Below are positions 1-6,732 of a stretch of 57,341 nucleotides of DNA, one piece after another. The notes under the pieces were generated by a model. The model was not told the DNA's origin. It saw nothing but the letters and a program-made list of their open reading frames with translations, and did not search any database. Position numbers and translations under genes: made by a program. Within the stretch, counting starts at the first letter, position 1, and every line of letters starts with the position of its first letter. The stretch is from contig JACNJU010000042.1 in NCBI GenBank assembly GCA_014382375.1, forward strand, positions 1-57,341, given 5' to 3'. This DNA comes from Rhodospirillaceae bacterium (GTDB taxonomy: Bacteria; Pseudomonadota; Alphaproteobacteria; Rhodospirillales; JABHCV01).

Positions 1-249
1 CAACATGGAGCGCACTTCGTCGCCATCACCAGCGCCAAGGGCCTGGGCGGTGAAGCCGGTGGTCCCCATGCGCAGAAAGCCAAAGCCCCAATAGATGAAA
101 TTGAAAATCAGCGCGCCAATGGCGACAGCGCCAATATGGTGCGCACCGGGCAGGTGACCAACAACAGCCGTGTCAACAGCACCCAGTAAAGGGACCGAGA
201 CATTCGACAGCATAATGGGTGCGGCCAGTGCCCAAACAGTGCGGTTCAT
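1..249 (-). CDS. MATE family efflux transporter, N-terminal part (runs off the window)
   Basis: The reverse strand from the ATG at 249 reads MNRTVWALAAPIMLSNVSVP and continues for 83 codons without a stop to the window edge. The opening APIMLSN, then a segment with GAVDTAVVGHLPGA and a later GFLRMGTTGF, is the start of a DinF-like MATE protein: the first two transmembrane helices of an H+- or Na+-driven multidrug exporter in the inner membrane. It begins 8 bases after the stop of the RACo-type activator gene on the same strand, so it is probably the last gene of the methyl-transfer operon. Its substrate cannot be told. The family call is firm; the rest of the gene lies outside the window. Confidence 0.85.
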   Translation of the reverse strand, partial: MNRTVWALAAPIMLSNVSVPLLGAVDTAVVGHLPGAHHIGAVAIGALIFNFIYWGFGFLRMGTTGFTAQALGAGDGDEVRSML

Positions 250-257
250 TGATCCGT

Positions 258-2246
258 TCACGATGTACGGGGGCGGCGTTGGCGCCGTCGTGGTCTGTCG
301 TTTGTGCTGTCCGCGCCATCTGTTTTTTCAGGCAAGCTGACGACTTTGCTCAAATTGGGATAAGCGGCCGTTTTATGAGGGAAAGCCATGGCCTCGATGA
401 AATGTTGCTGGAAGGCGGGTTCGGTCGCCGTCTCGACCTTTTCGACCCGGGCCACGACGGCTTCTATCTCGGCCCGCGCGTCGCGGTTCAAAAGGGCGAT
501 GCGGGCACCAGTTCCGGCAGCGTTACCGGCTGCTGAAACGCGGGCCAGGTCACAATCGGGGATTAACCCCAGCACCATTGCATACTTAACATCGATGTGG
601 CTACCGAAGGCCCCGGCCAGACTGATCCGGTCCAGCGTATCAATACCCAGGCGGTCCATCAGCAAACGAGCCCCGGCATAAAGCGCCCCCTTGGCCAGTT
701 GAATGGCGCGAACATCGTTCTGGCTGATCATAATGCGCGGCTCGCCGTCATGAAGCAGGTAACTAAAGGTGCGCCCGTCGGCAATGATTCGCGGCGACCT
801 TGTGGCTTGATTGCCGTCGATGACCCCGTCAGCCGTGACGATCCCTGAAAGGAACATTTCGGCGATCACTTCGATAATGCCCGAACCGCAAATCCCGGTA
901 ACAGGACTATCAAAACTTTCTTCATCTGACCACACCTCGCTGCCGATAATCCTGAAGCGTGGTTCAAGGGTCCCAGGGTCGATGCGGACACGCTCGATGG
1001 CACCGGGGGCGGCACGTTGACCAGAGGTTATCTGCGCGCCTTCAAAAGCAGGGCCGGTCGGGCTGGAACAAGCCAGCAGTTTGTCTTTGTTGCCAAGCAC
1101 GATTTCGGCATTGGTGCCAACATCGACGATCAACACAATATCATCTGACTTGTGGGGGGCCTCGGACAAAATCACTCCCGCTGTATCGGCCCCGACGTGG
1201 CCCGCGATGCACGGTGGGATGTAGCAGCGGGCACCGGGGTTGAGAGCCAATCCAACCTCGTTTGCGGTGATGTCGAGGGCTTTGTCAATGGTCAGGGTAA
1301 AGGGCGAAACGCCAAGCGGGGTCGGGTCCAGCCCTAACACCAGATGATGCATGACAGGGTTACCGACGATGGTCACGGCAAGGATGTCATCCACGGTAAT
1401 GCCAGCTTCACCAGCAACGGTGCTGGCCAGATTGTTGAGGGCCAGGCGGACAACTTCAGTCAGTTCTTTTTCTCCGCCGGGGTGCATCATCACGTAAGAC
1501 ACGCGGCTCATCAGGTCCTCGCCGAAGCGGATTTGCGGGTTCATCAAACCGTCTGACGCCTTGACCTCGCCGGTCGCCAGATCGCACAGATGGGCGGCGA
1601 TGGTGGTTGAGCCGACATCGTAGGCAATGCCGTAAATAGCCTCGTGAAAGCCGGGCCATAGGGCAATGATCGTTTTCCCGTTGCAAATGGCGACGGTCAG
1701 GGTTTTGTCGTCGAATTCCGGCACTTCGACTGCCATCTCAAGTGAACTCAAACCCCACTGTTCCTCAAGGGCCTGCATCATTCCTGCCGAATCGGCCAGG
1801 TCGATATAATAAAGGTGGATATCGGGTTCGATGATGATATCGCGGGCTTCGGCACGTTTGCGCACGACCTGCCGGTGGACCTGGCTTTCAGCCGGTACGT
1901 CAATGACGACATCCCCGGTAATGCGTGCCTGACAACCAAGACGGTGCCCGGCCTTCATGCCTTTTACGTCGTCGTAGCGGGTTTCCACTGCCCTGATGGC
2001 GTTGAGGTTCCGGGGGCCGGAAGTAATACCAAGTTTGGCGAATTCTCCGTCGCCGACGGTGATTTGACAGCGTCCGCAAATTCCACGACCGCCACAAACG
2101 GAATCAATATCGACACCAAGATCACGAGCCGCATCGAGCACCAGGGTACCTGCGGCAAAGCGTCCCCGCTTGCCTGAAGGCATAAAGGCAATCAGGAAAT
2201 CTTCTTCAGCCACGCCTGCGCCGCCTGCGCCCTTCGCGGCCGCCAT
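258..2246 (-). CDS. RACo-type corrinoid reductive activator (2Fe-2S + ASKHA/DUF4445)
   Basis: This is probably the ATP-dependent activator that reduces an accidentally oxidised Co(II) corrinoid back to Co(I). The N-terminal part is a ferredoxin domain: Cys51, Cys57 and Cys60 in CGGRGICGRCQ plus Cys105 in GCQ form a 2Fe-2S site. The rest is an actin-like ATPase (ASKHA) domain, with phosphate loops at YDVGSTTIA and LIVDVGTNAE and an LAGAFG adenosine motif near the C-terminus. The C-terminal tail is basic (RPRRRQRRP). I chose the ATG at 2246 (662 residues). The GTG at 2213, which overlaps the upstream stop by 8 bases, and an in-frame codon at 2306 are alternatives. It lies directly behind the methyl-THF methyltransferase, as activators of corrinoid systems often do. 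Family assignment is secure; its protein target is inferred from context. Confidence 0.88.
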   Translation of the reverse strand: MAAAKGAGGAGVAEEDFLIAFMPSGKRGRFAAGTLVLDAARDLGVDIDSVCGGRGICGRCQITVGDGEFAKLGITSGPRNLNAIRAVETRYDDVKGMKAGHRLGCQARITGDVVIDVPAESQVHRQVVRKRAEARDIIIEPDIHLYYIDLADSAGMMQALEEQWGLSSLEMAVEVPEFDDKTLTVAICNGKTIIALWPGFHEAIYGIAYDVGSTTIAAHLCDLATGEVKASDGLMNPQIRFGEDLMSRVSYVMMHPGGEKELTEVVRLALNNLASTVAGEAGITVDDILAVTIVGNPVMHHLVLGLDPTPLGVSPFTLTIDKALDITANEVGLALNPGARCYIPPCIAGHVGADTAGVILSEAPHKSDDIVLIVDVGTNAEIVLGNKDKLLACSSPTGPAFEGAQITSGQRAAPGAIERVRIDPGTLEPRFRIIGSEVWSDEESFDSPVTGICGSGIIEVIAEMFLSGIVTADGVIDGNQATRSPRIIADGRTFSYLLHDGEPRIMISQNDVRAIQLAKGALYAGARLLMDRLGIDTLDRISLAGAFGSHIDVKYAMVLGLIPDCDLARVSAAGNAAGTGARIALLNRDARAEIEAVVARVEKVETATEPAFQQHFIEAMAFPHKTAAYPNLSKVVSLPEKTDGADSTNDRPRRRQRRPRTS

Positions 2247-3105
2247 CGGCACCTTCGGGTGACGGTTCACGGAACTTTTTGATCCAGCGCGTACAATTGG
2301 GGTCATGGCCCATCATCACATCGGCCCCCATAATGGCGCTGACAACTTCCGGGTGCAGGGGATTGGTTATCGCCGATGTCAACCCGGCTGTCATGGCCAT
2401 GGCAATGAAAGAGCCATTCAGGCCGTTGCGGTTAGGCAGACCGAAGCTGACATTTGATGCACCACCCGTGGTGTTGACCTTAAGTTCATCGTGCAGGCGG
2501 CGAAGCAATTTAAAGGCCACTGCGCCAGCGTCGTTAAGGGCGCCAACCGGCATGATCAATGGATCGACGACGACATCGCAGGCGGGGATGCCATGATCGG
2601 CGGCACGTTCGACGATTTTCCTGGCGACATCAAAGCGCACGTCCGGATCTTCAGAGATTCCGGTTTCATCATTTGAGATAGCAACCACAGCCGCGCCATA
2701 TTTTTTAATCAGCGGCAATACCTGTTCAAGACGCTCTTCCTCACCGGTCACTGAATTGACCAGCGCCTTGCCCTTATAGACAGCCAGACCGGCTTCCAGG
2801 GCTTCAACAATGGACGAGTCGATGGATAAGGGAACATCGGTCAGTGATTGAACCAACTGCACAACCTCAGCGAGGATTTTTGGCTCATCGGCCATGGGAA
2901 TGCCAGCATTGACATCAAGCATATGGGCCCCGGCTGCGACCTGTGCCAGGGCGTCGGATTCGACCCTTGAATAATCGCCTTCGGCCATTTCAGCGGCCAG
3001 AAGTTTGCGCCCCGTCGGGTTGATGCGCTCACCGATAATGCAGAAAGGTTTGTCAAAGCCGATGACGACTTCGCGGCTGGCGGAGCTGATGATGGTTTCG
3101 GTCAT
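2206..3105 (-). CDS. methyltetrahydrofolate:corrinoid methyltransferase (pterin-binding family)
   Basis: A TIM-barrel pterin-binding enzyme of the AcsE/MtgA/MtvA type that moves a methyl group between a corrinoid protein and tetrahydrofolate. Visible family motifs are FCIIGERINPTGRK (residues 21-34), DVNAGIP around Asp64, PLSIDSS (92-98), NSVTGEEER (117-125), the Asp182 region DPLIMPVGA and NTTGGASNVSFGLPNR (211-226). Length up to about residue 280 fits the family. The last 20 residues are an odd Gly/Arg-rich extension ending in GRRRRRRG, encoded where the gene runs into the activator reading frame. In this locus it would accept the methyl group delivered by the MttB-like enzyme via the corrinoid protein at 5685-6407. 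The direction of transfer is inferred. Confidence 0.9.
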   Translation of the reverse strand: MTETIISSASREVVIGFDKPFCIIGERINPTGRKLLAAEMAEGDYSRVESDALAQVAAGAHMLDVNAGIPMADEPKILAEVVQLVQSLTDVPLSIDSSIVEALEAGLAVYKGKALVNSVTGEEERLEQVLPLIKKYGAAVVAISNDETGISEDPDVRFDVARKIVERAADHGIPACDVVVDPLIMPVGALNDAGAVAFKLLRRLHDELKVNTTGGASNVSFGLPNRNGLNGSFIAMAMTAGLTSAITNPLHPEVVSAIMGADVMMGHDPNCTRWIKKFREPSPEGADGGREGRRRRRRG

Positions 3106-3153
3106 GGTCTTTATTCTCTAATCAATGGTTTGTAAATTTAATTTCTTTTTAAA

Positions 3154-3231
3154 TCAGTATAGGCGCTCGACTTTCCCGTTTACGACATCAATAACGCCAG
3201 CTGCGGCGTTGCCCACATTAACTGCTTTCAT
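3154..3231 (-). CDS. possible 25-residue micro-ORF between metF-like gene and methyltransferase
   Basis: An ATG at 3231, embedded in the last codons of the MTHFR gene, opens a 25-codon frame that starts MKAVNVGNAAAGVIDVVNGK, goes on VERLY and ends at a TGA at 3154-3156. It fills most of the 112-base gap before the methyltransferase, and its codons resemble those of the neighbours. It could be a real micro-protein, a translational coupler, or the remnant of a longer C-terminus of the MTHFR that shifted frame. No homologue is recognised and there is no independent ribosome-binding site apart from the overlapping gene. The inverted repeat AACGCC/GGCGTT at 3193-3210 lies inside it. Confidence 0.3.
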   Translation of the reverse strand: MKAVNVGNAAAGVIDVVNGKVERLY

Positions 3232-4252
3232 GCATCAAGGCGTCCATGGCCTCAGCGGCAGCATAGTCACCGGGATTGATCTCCTTGCACCATGGCTTGC
3301 GGCCCTTTAGCACGCCGGAACGCTCAACAATTTCAGCGACCCATTCTTCTTGCCGGTAGGCCATCACATGAACACCGGAAACGCCCTTCATTTCGCGCAA
3401 TTGTTGCAGAATCTCGACACACAGGTTGCGCCCTTCGCGCTTTTGATCCGCCGCCCCTTCGAGGCGCTTGATGACGCTGTCGGGGATATGGATACCCGGC
3501 ACGTTGGTCCTTATCCAGCGCGCTGTCTTTGCCGAGGCCAGCGGTCCTGCACCTACCAAAATGAAACATTCCTTATCAAGGCCCTGATCGCGGACCTGGT
3601 TCATATAGTTTTCCAGCATTGGTACATCAAAACAGTACTGGGTTTGCACGAACTGCGCCCCGGCCTTGATTTTTTTGGCCAGGCGGGTGACCCTGAAATC
3701 GTGGGGAGGAGCGAAGGGGTTGGCGGCGGCACCCAAAAATACTCTTGGCGGTTCAGTGATTATACGCCCCGACAGGAAACAATTTTCATCACGCATTTGC
3801 TTGATTGTCGCAAGCAACGACAGGCTGTCCAGATCAAAGACCGGTTTGGCACCCGGATGGTCACCTGCCTGCACTCCGTCACCGGTCAGGCACAGGATAT
3901 TGTAAACACCCATGGCGGCTGCGCCCAGCACATGGCCCTGAATGGCAATGCGGTTTTGATCCCGACACGATATCTGCATCACCGGCGCGTAACCAACGCG
4001 GGTCAGAAGTGCGCAAATACTGACTGAGGACATATGGCAGTTTGCGCCCGAGCCATCCGTTGCGTTAATGCCATCAACCCAGCCATCGAAAATTCCGGCC
4101 CGTTCGTAGACTTCGTTGGGATCAGCCGAATCCGGCGGATTGAGCTCGGCGGTGACGGCAAAGTCGCCACGCCTCAAGATGCGTTCAAGTCGGCCTCGCG
4201 ATGAATGACCGGGAAGTTGCTCGAGCAGGTCGTGGTATTCAGTATCGCTCAT
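3218..4252 (-). CDS. methylenetetrahydrofolate reductase, MetF-like catalytic subunit
   Basis: FAD-dependent MTHFR barrel of 344 residues. The catalytic glutamate is Glu36 in AELNPPD, equivalent to Glu28 of E. coli MetF. FAD- and folate-binding stretches are seen at NILCLTGD (118-125) and FVQTQYCFD (201-209). Its stop is followed by the corrinoid:folate methyltransferase, and its start overlaps the MetV-like gene by ATGA (4249-4252), so the two are translationally coupled. In a methyl-oxidising locus it would run in reverse, turning methyl-THF into methylene-THF. The electron acceptor is unknown. The family is certain; the physiological direction is inferred. It is not necessarily the biosynthetic MetF of the cell. 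Confidence 0.92.
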   Translation of the reverse strand: MSDTEYHDLLEQLPGHSSRGRLERILRRGDFAVTAELNPPDSADPNEVYERAGIFDGWVDGINATDGSGANCHMSSVSICALLTRVGYAPVMQISCRDQNRIAIQGHVLGAAAMGVYNILCLTGDGVQAGDHPGAKPVFDLDSLSLLATIKQMRDENCFLSGRIITEPPRVFLGAAANPFAPPHDFRVTRLAKKIKAGAQFVQTQYCFDVPMLENYMNQVRDQGLDKECFILVGAGPLASAKTARWIRTNVPGIHIPDSVIKRLEGAADQKREGRNLCVEILQQLREMKGVSGVHVMAYRQEEWVAEIVERSGVLKGRKPWCKEINPGDYAAAEAMDALMHESS

Positions 4253-4767
4253 TGCTGCCTCTCCCGCGCTCGCTCGGCGGTGGCGCGCAACCAGGACGAT
4301 GTATTGCGCAGACTTTGGTCATGCGGTACTTGAACATTTTCAATACGCGCCCCGTTCTTCATCATGACGCTGCCTTTCCAGGCTTCAATCCAGACACAGG
4401 GCATATCCGGTTCAACCTCGCAGTTGCCATTTTCCCGGACCCCCCCACAAGGCCCGTTTCGAAGGGTCTTGGGGCAGTTCATGGGGCATGACATGCCGGT
4501 TGAACTCAAAACGCACTGGCCACACATGCGACAATCAAACAGGAATCCTTTAACCGCCCGTTCCAGGATAACGACGGGTGCTTCGGCACGCTCGTAGCCG
4601 ATCATTTTCCACAAAGGGTGAAGGTTGAGCAAAATGTCGGCAAAAAAATCATAAAACCATTCAAGCCCCCGGGCATGGCGTACGGACCAGCGACGGATGG
4701 TGTAAGACCTGGCGCGGCGACCAACAGGGCTTTTGCCAGCGGGTTCATAGACTGCGTTTTTGCTCAT
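4249..4767 (-). CDS. MTHFR C-terminal-domain protein (MetV-like, cysteine-rich)
   Basis: A 172-residue protein of the methylene-tetrahydrofolate reductase C-terminal family, which in acetogens is the MetV partner of MetF. Eight cysteines stand in a compact block at residues 79, 82, 85, 94, 98, 107, 116 and 124 (FDCRMCGQCVLSSTGMSCP, then NCPKTLRNGPCGG), a pattern for metal or iron-sulfur binding. An aromatic, basic stretch precedes it. The gene ends in an ATGA overlap with the MetF-like gene and starts 2 bases after the PF13769 gene, a tightly coupled operon. Its probable role is to pass electrons between MTHFR flavin and another carrier. That is known for acetogen MetVF and is inference here. 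Confidence 0.85.
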   Translation of the reverse strand: MSKNAVYEPAGKSPVGRRARSYTIRRWSVRHARGLEWFYDFFADILLNLHPLWKMIGYERAEAPVVILERAVKGFLFDCRMCGQCVLSSTGMSCPMNCPKTLRNGPCGGVRENGNCEVEPDMPCVWIEAWKGSVMMKNGARIENVQVPHDQSLRNTSSWLRATAERARERQQ

Positions 4768-4769
4768 TT

Positions 4770-5072
4770 TCAGGGCGTTCCTAATCCGCCAGTCGAGATC
4801 AATGCCTTTAAGCGTTCAGGCCCATAAGCGGCCTCCAGGTCAGCGACGGCAGTGTCGGCCAGGGTTTCCACATCACCTTCCACAGGTTGCGCATCACCCC
4901 TGCGCCAGTCATTCAGGTAAGCGTCTGTATCCGCCGCTCCGGCTTTCATGGCCGCAGCGTCAATGGCTTTTTGATAAAGATCGGAAAGCTGGCGCTTGGC
5001 ACTGGTTCGCCCTTGCTTGACGATGACCTGGGCCGGGATATCACGCCAGTAGACGATGGTCAGCTGAGCCAT
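4770..5072 (-). CDS. PF13769 'virulence factor' family protein
   Basis: A 100-residue soluble protein beginning MAQLTIVYWRDIPAQVIVKQ, with the conserved VYWRDIPAQV start and a central AYLNDWRRGD. I recognise it as the small family named 'virulence factor' in Pfam, a name that says nothing about its role. Members are typically found beside MTHFR and corrinoid genes, as here. It overlaps the DUF1638 gene by 32 bases and is followed after 2 bases by the MetV-like gene. No catalytic residues or cysteines are evident. It could be a folding or assembly partner of the MTHFR complex. That is a guess from context only. Confidence 0.75.
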   Translation of the reverse strand: MAQLTIVYWRDIPAQVIVKQGRTSAKRQLSDLYQKAIDAAAMKAGAADTDAYLNDWRRGDAQPVEGDVETLADTAVADLEAAYGPERLKALISTGGLGTP

Positions 5073-5676
5073 TGTTTTCTTCTTTTAAAATGTCTTTAAG
5101 GCCACCGTAACCTGTGAACCGGCGCTCAAAATCAAGTTTAAGTGTTTCAGCAGCGGCCATGGCGGTGGCGTCAAGTTCAGGGTCATCGGTCTGGGCCAGA
5201 TAGACAAGCTGGCTGTAATTGCCAAAGTAATCATCCAGCAATTGCGGAAAGCGGTCCAACCCAAGGCCCTTGATAATCAGCAGATCAAAATGTTTGACCA
5301 GATAATCGGTCAGGAAGAATGACCCCGGTTCGGCATCGAACAGGTCCTTGAAATTGGCCTGCCCCATGAAAAATTCATAACAGTGTGCACCGGGAATGCG
5401 CTCGATGCCTTCACGTTCAAGAATTTCATCGAGCTTTCCACCGGTGCCGCATTCACCGTAAAGGACAAGAATGTGATCAAAGCGCTGGCCAGCCTCTTTG
5501 ATCTTTTGCTCAACCCCGCCCGGAATTTTATCCGGCGTATTATGGAAATGGGCCGGCAGGCACTGCACGGTGATGTTTTCGAGGTTCAGAATGTCGATCA
5601 GGGTGACAATTTCCTGGCCCAGCGCACCGCAAGCAATCAACAGAGTTTCAGGTTTTGCTGTCACGGTGTGTGACAT
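5041..5676 (-). CDS. DUF1638 family protein
   Basis: A 211-residue protein of unknown function from the ATG at 5676, preceded by AGAGGA at a normal distance; an upstream in-frame start at 5778 would run into the corrinoid gene and is rejected. Conserved-looking groups are LLIACGALGQEI (Cys16), PAHFHNTPDKI (His43, His45), LYGECGTGG (Cys76) and GAHCYEFF (His98, Cys99). Together they could form a metal or corrinoid site. It lies directly downstream of the corrinoid protein in the same operon, which suggests a role in corrinoid methyl transfer, for example as a methyltransferase, chaperone or metal insertase. The family is recognised; the activity is not known. Confidence 0.8.
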   Translation of the reverse strand: MSHTVTAKPETLLIACGALGQEIVTLIDILNLENITVQCLPAHFHNTPDKIPGGVEQKIKEAGQRFDHILVLYGECGTGGKLDEILEREGIERIPGAHCYEFFMGQANFKDLFDAEPGSFFLTDYLVKHFDLLIIKGLGLDRFPQLLDDYFGNYSQLVYLAQTDDPELDATAMAAAETLKLDFERRFTGYGGLKDILKEENNGSADHRLLA

Positions 5677-5684
5677 AATATCCT

Positions 5685-6407
5685 CTAGCCGTTCCCGGCC
5701 ATTTCTGCAGCCGCCGAACCCTGACGGCGGGACATGCATTCTTTTGCCGTCTCCACCGCCATCGCCGCATCCCGGCAATAATGATCAGCGCCGATGCTTT
5801 CAGCGAAGGCTTCGTTCAAAGGAGCACCGCCAACAAGGACATCAATGTCGCTGCGGATGCCTTTTTCGACCAGCGCATCAATGACGACTTTCATATAAGG
5901 CATGGTTGTCGTCAGCAGGGCCGACATACCAAGGATATCGGGTTGGTGTTCCTCGATGGCTTCCAAGTAATTTTCGACCGGGTTGTTGATGCCGATGTCG
6001 ATAACCTCGAACCCGGCACCTTCCATCATCATGGTGACAAGATTTTTGCCGATGTCATGAATGTCACCCTTGACGGTGCCGATCAGCATTTTGCCCATTT
6101 TCGGGGCACCGGTTTCCGCCAGCAGGGGCTTTAAGATACCCATTCCGGCTTTCATGGCGTTGGCCGCCATCAGAACTTCGGGGACGAACAGGATGCCATC
6201 GCGGAAATCAACGCCGACAATGCGCATTCCCTCAACAAGCGCCTTGGTCAGAACCCCGTAAGGCTCCCACTCACGGCCTAAAAGGATATTGACGCCTTCG
6301 ACAATTTCATCAGCCAGACCGTCATAAAGATCGTCGTGCATTTGCAGAACGAGTTCATCATCACTTAGCGTCGCCAGATCCAGATCTTGTTCTTCTTCGC
6401 CCATCAT
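5685..6407 (-). CDS. corrinoid (B12-binding) methyl-carrier protein
   Basis: A 240-residue MtaC/MttC/MtgC-type carrier that shuttles a methyl group on cobalt. The N-terminal helical cap (about residues 10-100) is followed by a Rossmann-like B12 domain with the base-off motif DIHDIG (115-120), where His117 is the lower cobalt ligand. It also has MSALLTTTMPYMK (161-173) and VGGAP (192-196). Start at the first of two adjacent ATGs (6407), with GGGAG five bases upstream. It is the first gene of the minus-strand operon that continues with DUF1638, PF13769, MetV, MetF, the methyltransferase and RACo. It is expected to accept methyl from the MttB-like enzyme encoded at 9553. Partner assignment is inferred from the locus. 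Confidence 0.92.
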   Translation of the reverse strand: MMGEEEQDLDLATLSDDELVLQMHDDLYDGLADEIVEGVNILLGREWEPYGVLTKALVEGMRIVGVDFRDGILFVPEVLMAANAMKAGMGILKPLLAETGAPKMGKMLIGTVKGDIHDIGKNLVTMMMEGAGFEVIDIGINNPVENYLEAIEEHQPDILGMSALLTTTMPYMKVVIDALVEKGIRSDIDVLVGGAPLNEAFAESIGADHYCRDAAMAVETAKECMSRRQGSAAAEMAGNG

Positions 6408-6732
6408 GTATCTCCCTAGACAGACCGGTCCCCAAATCTGTGACCAATAGCAAAAAGCTAATTCAAAAACTGCCAATAATTGTCTTATTGAAGACTTTTA
6501 GTTTGTGAAAAGCGACATATTGCTTTCGCACCCTGCGGGTGGCGCGGTCTCTGGAAGTCAAGACCAGAAGGGTGAGAAGTGTCATATTCCTCTCTCTTCC
6601 CACTATGTCGTAATTCCGGCTTAGATAGGGCATTCAGTTCTTAAAAAAATCTACTTTCCTAAATCTAATTTTCTGGAAGAATTTGGTTTCCTTTATTCAG
6701 GAGGATTTCTTATTCCCGTTAGATAACGAAAA
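6408..6732. promoter_or_regulatory. 325-base non-coding leader/intergenic region before the corrinoid operon
   Basis: No convincing gene lies here; both flanking genes are on the minus strand. It holds a small hairpin at 6505-6531 (AAAGC/GCTTT plus GTG/CAC around an 8-base loop). There is an inverted CACCC/GGGTG at 6529-6541, GGTCT/AGACC at 6546-6565, and CGACATA at 6513-6519 with its inverted copy at 6604-6610. Low-GC stretches follow toward the dehydrogenase stop. The region probably holds the promoter of the corrinoid operon and perhaps a structured leader. I could not match it to a known cobalamin or other riboswitch, and saw no B12 box. Confidence 0.45.

Noticed and set aside
3193-3210. 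AACGCC/GGCGTT inverted repeat as a terminator
   Set aside because: A 6-base stem without a T run, lying inside a probable micro-ORF; not convincing as a terminator.
3350-4027. 225-codon open frame on the plus strand
   Set aside because: It is antisense to the MetF-like gene, whose family motifs are clear, and its translation has no recognisable pattern. It is a shadow of GC-rich coding sequence.
6408-6732. Cobalamin or other known riboswitch before the corrinoid operon
   Set aside because: I looked for a B12 box and typical core on the minus strand and found none. The stems present are short and ordinary, so I list only a non-coding control region.
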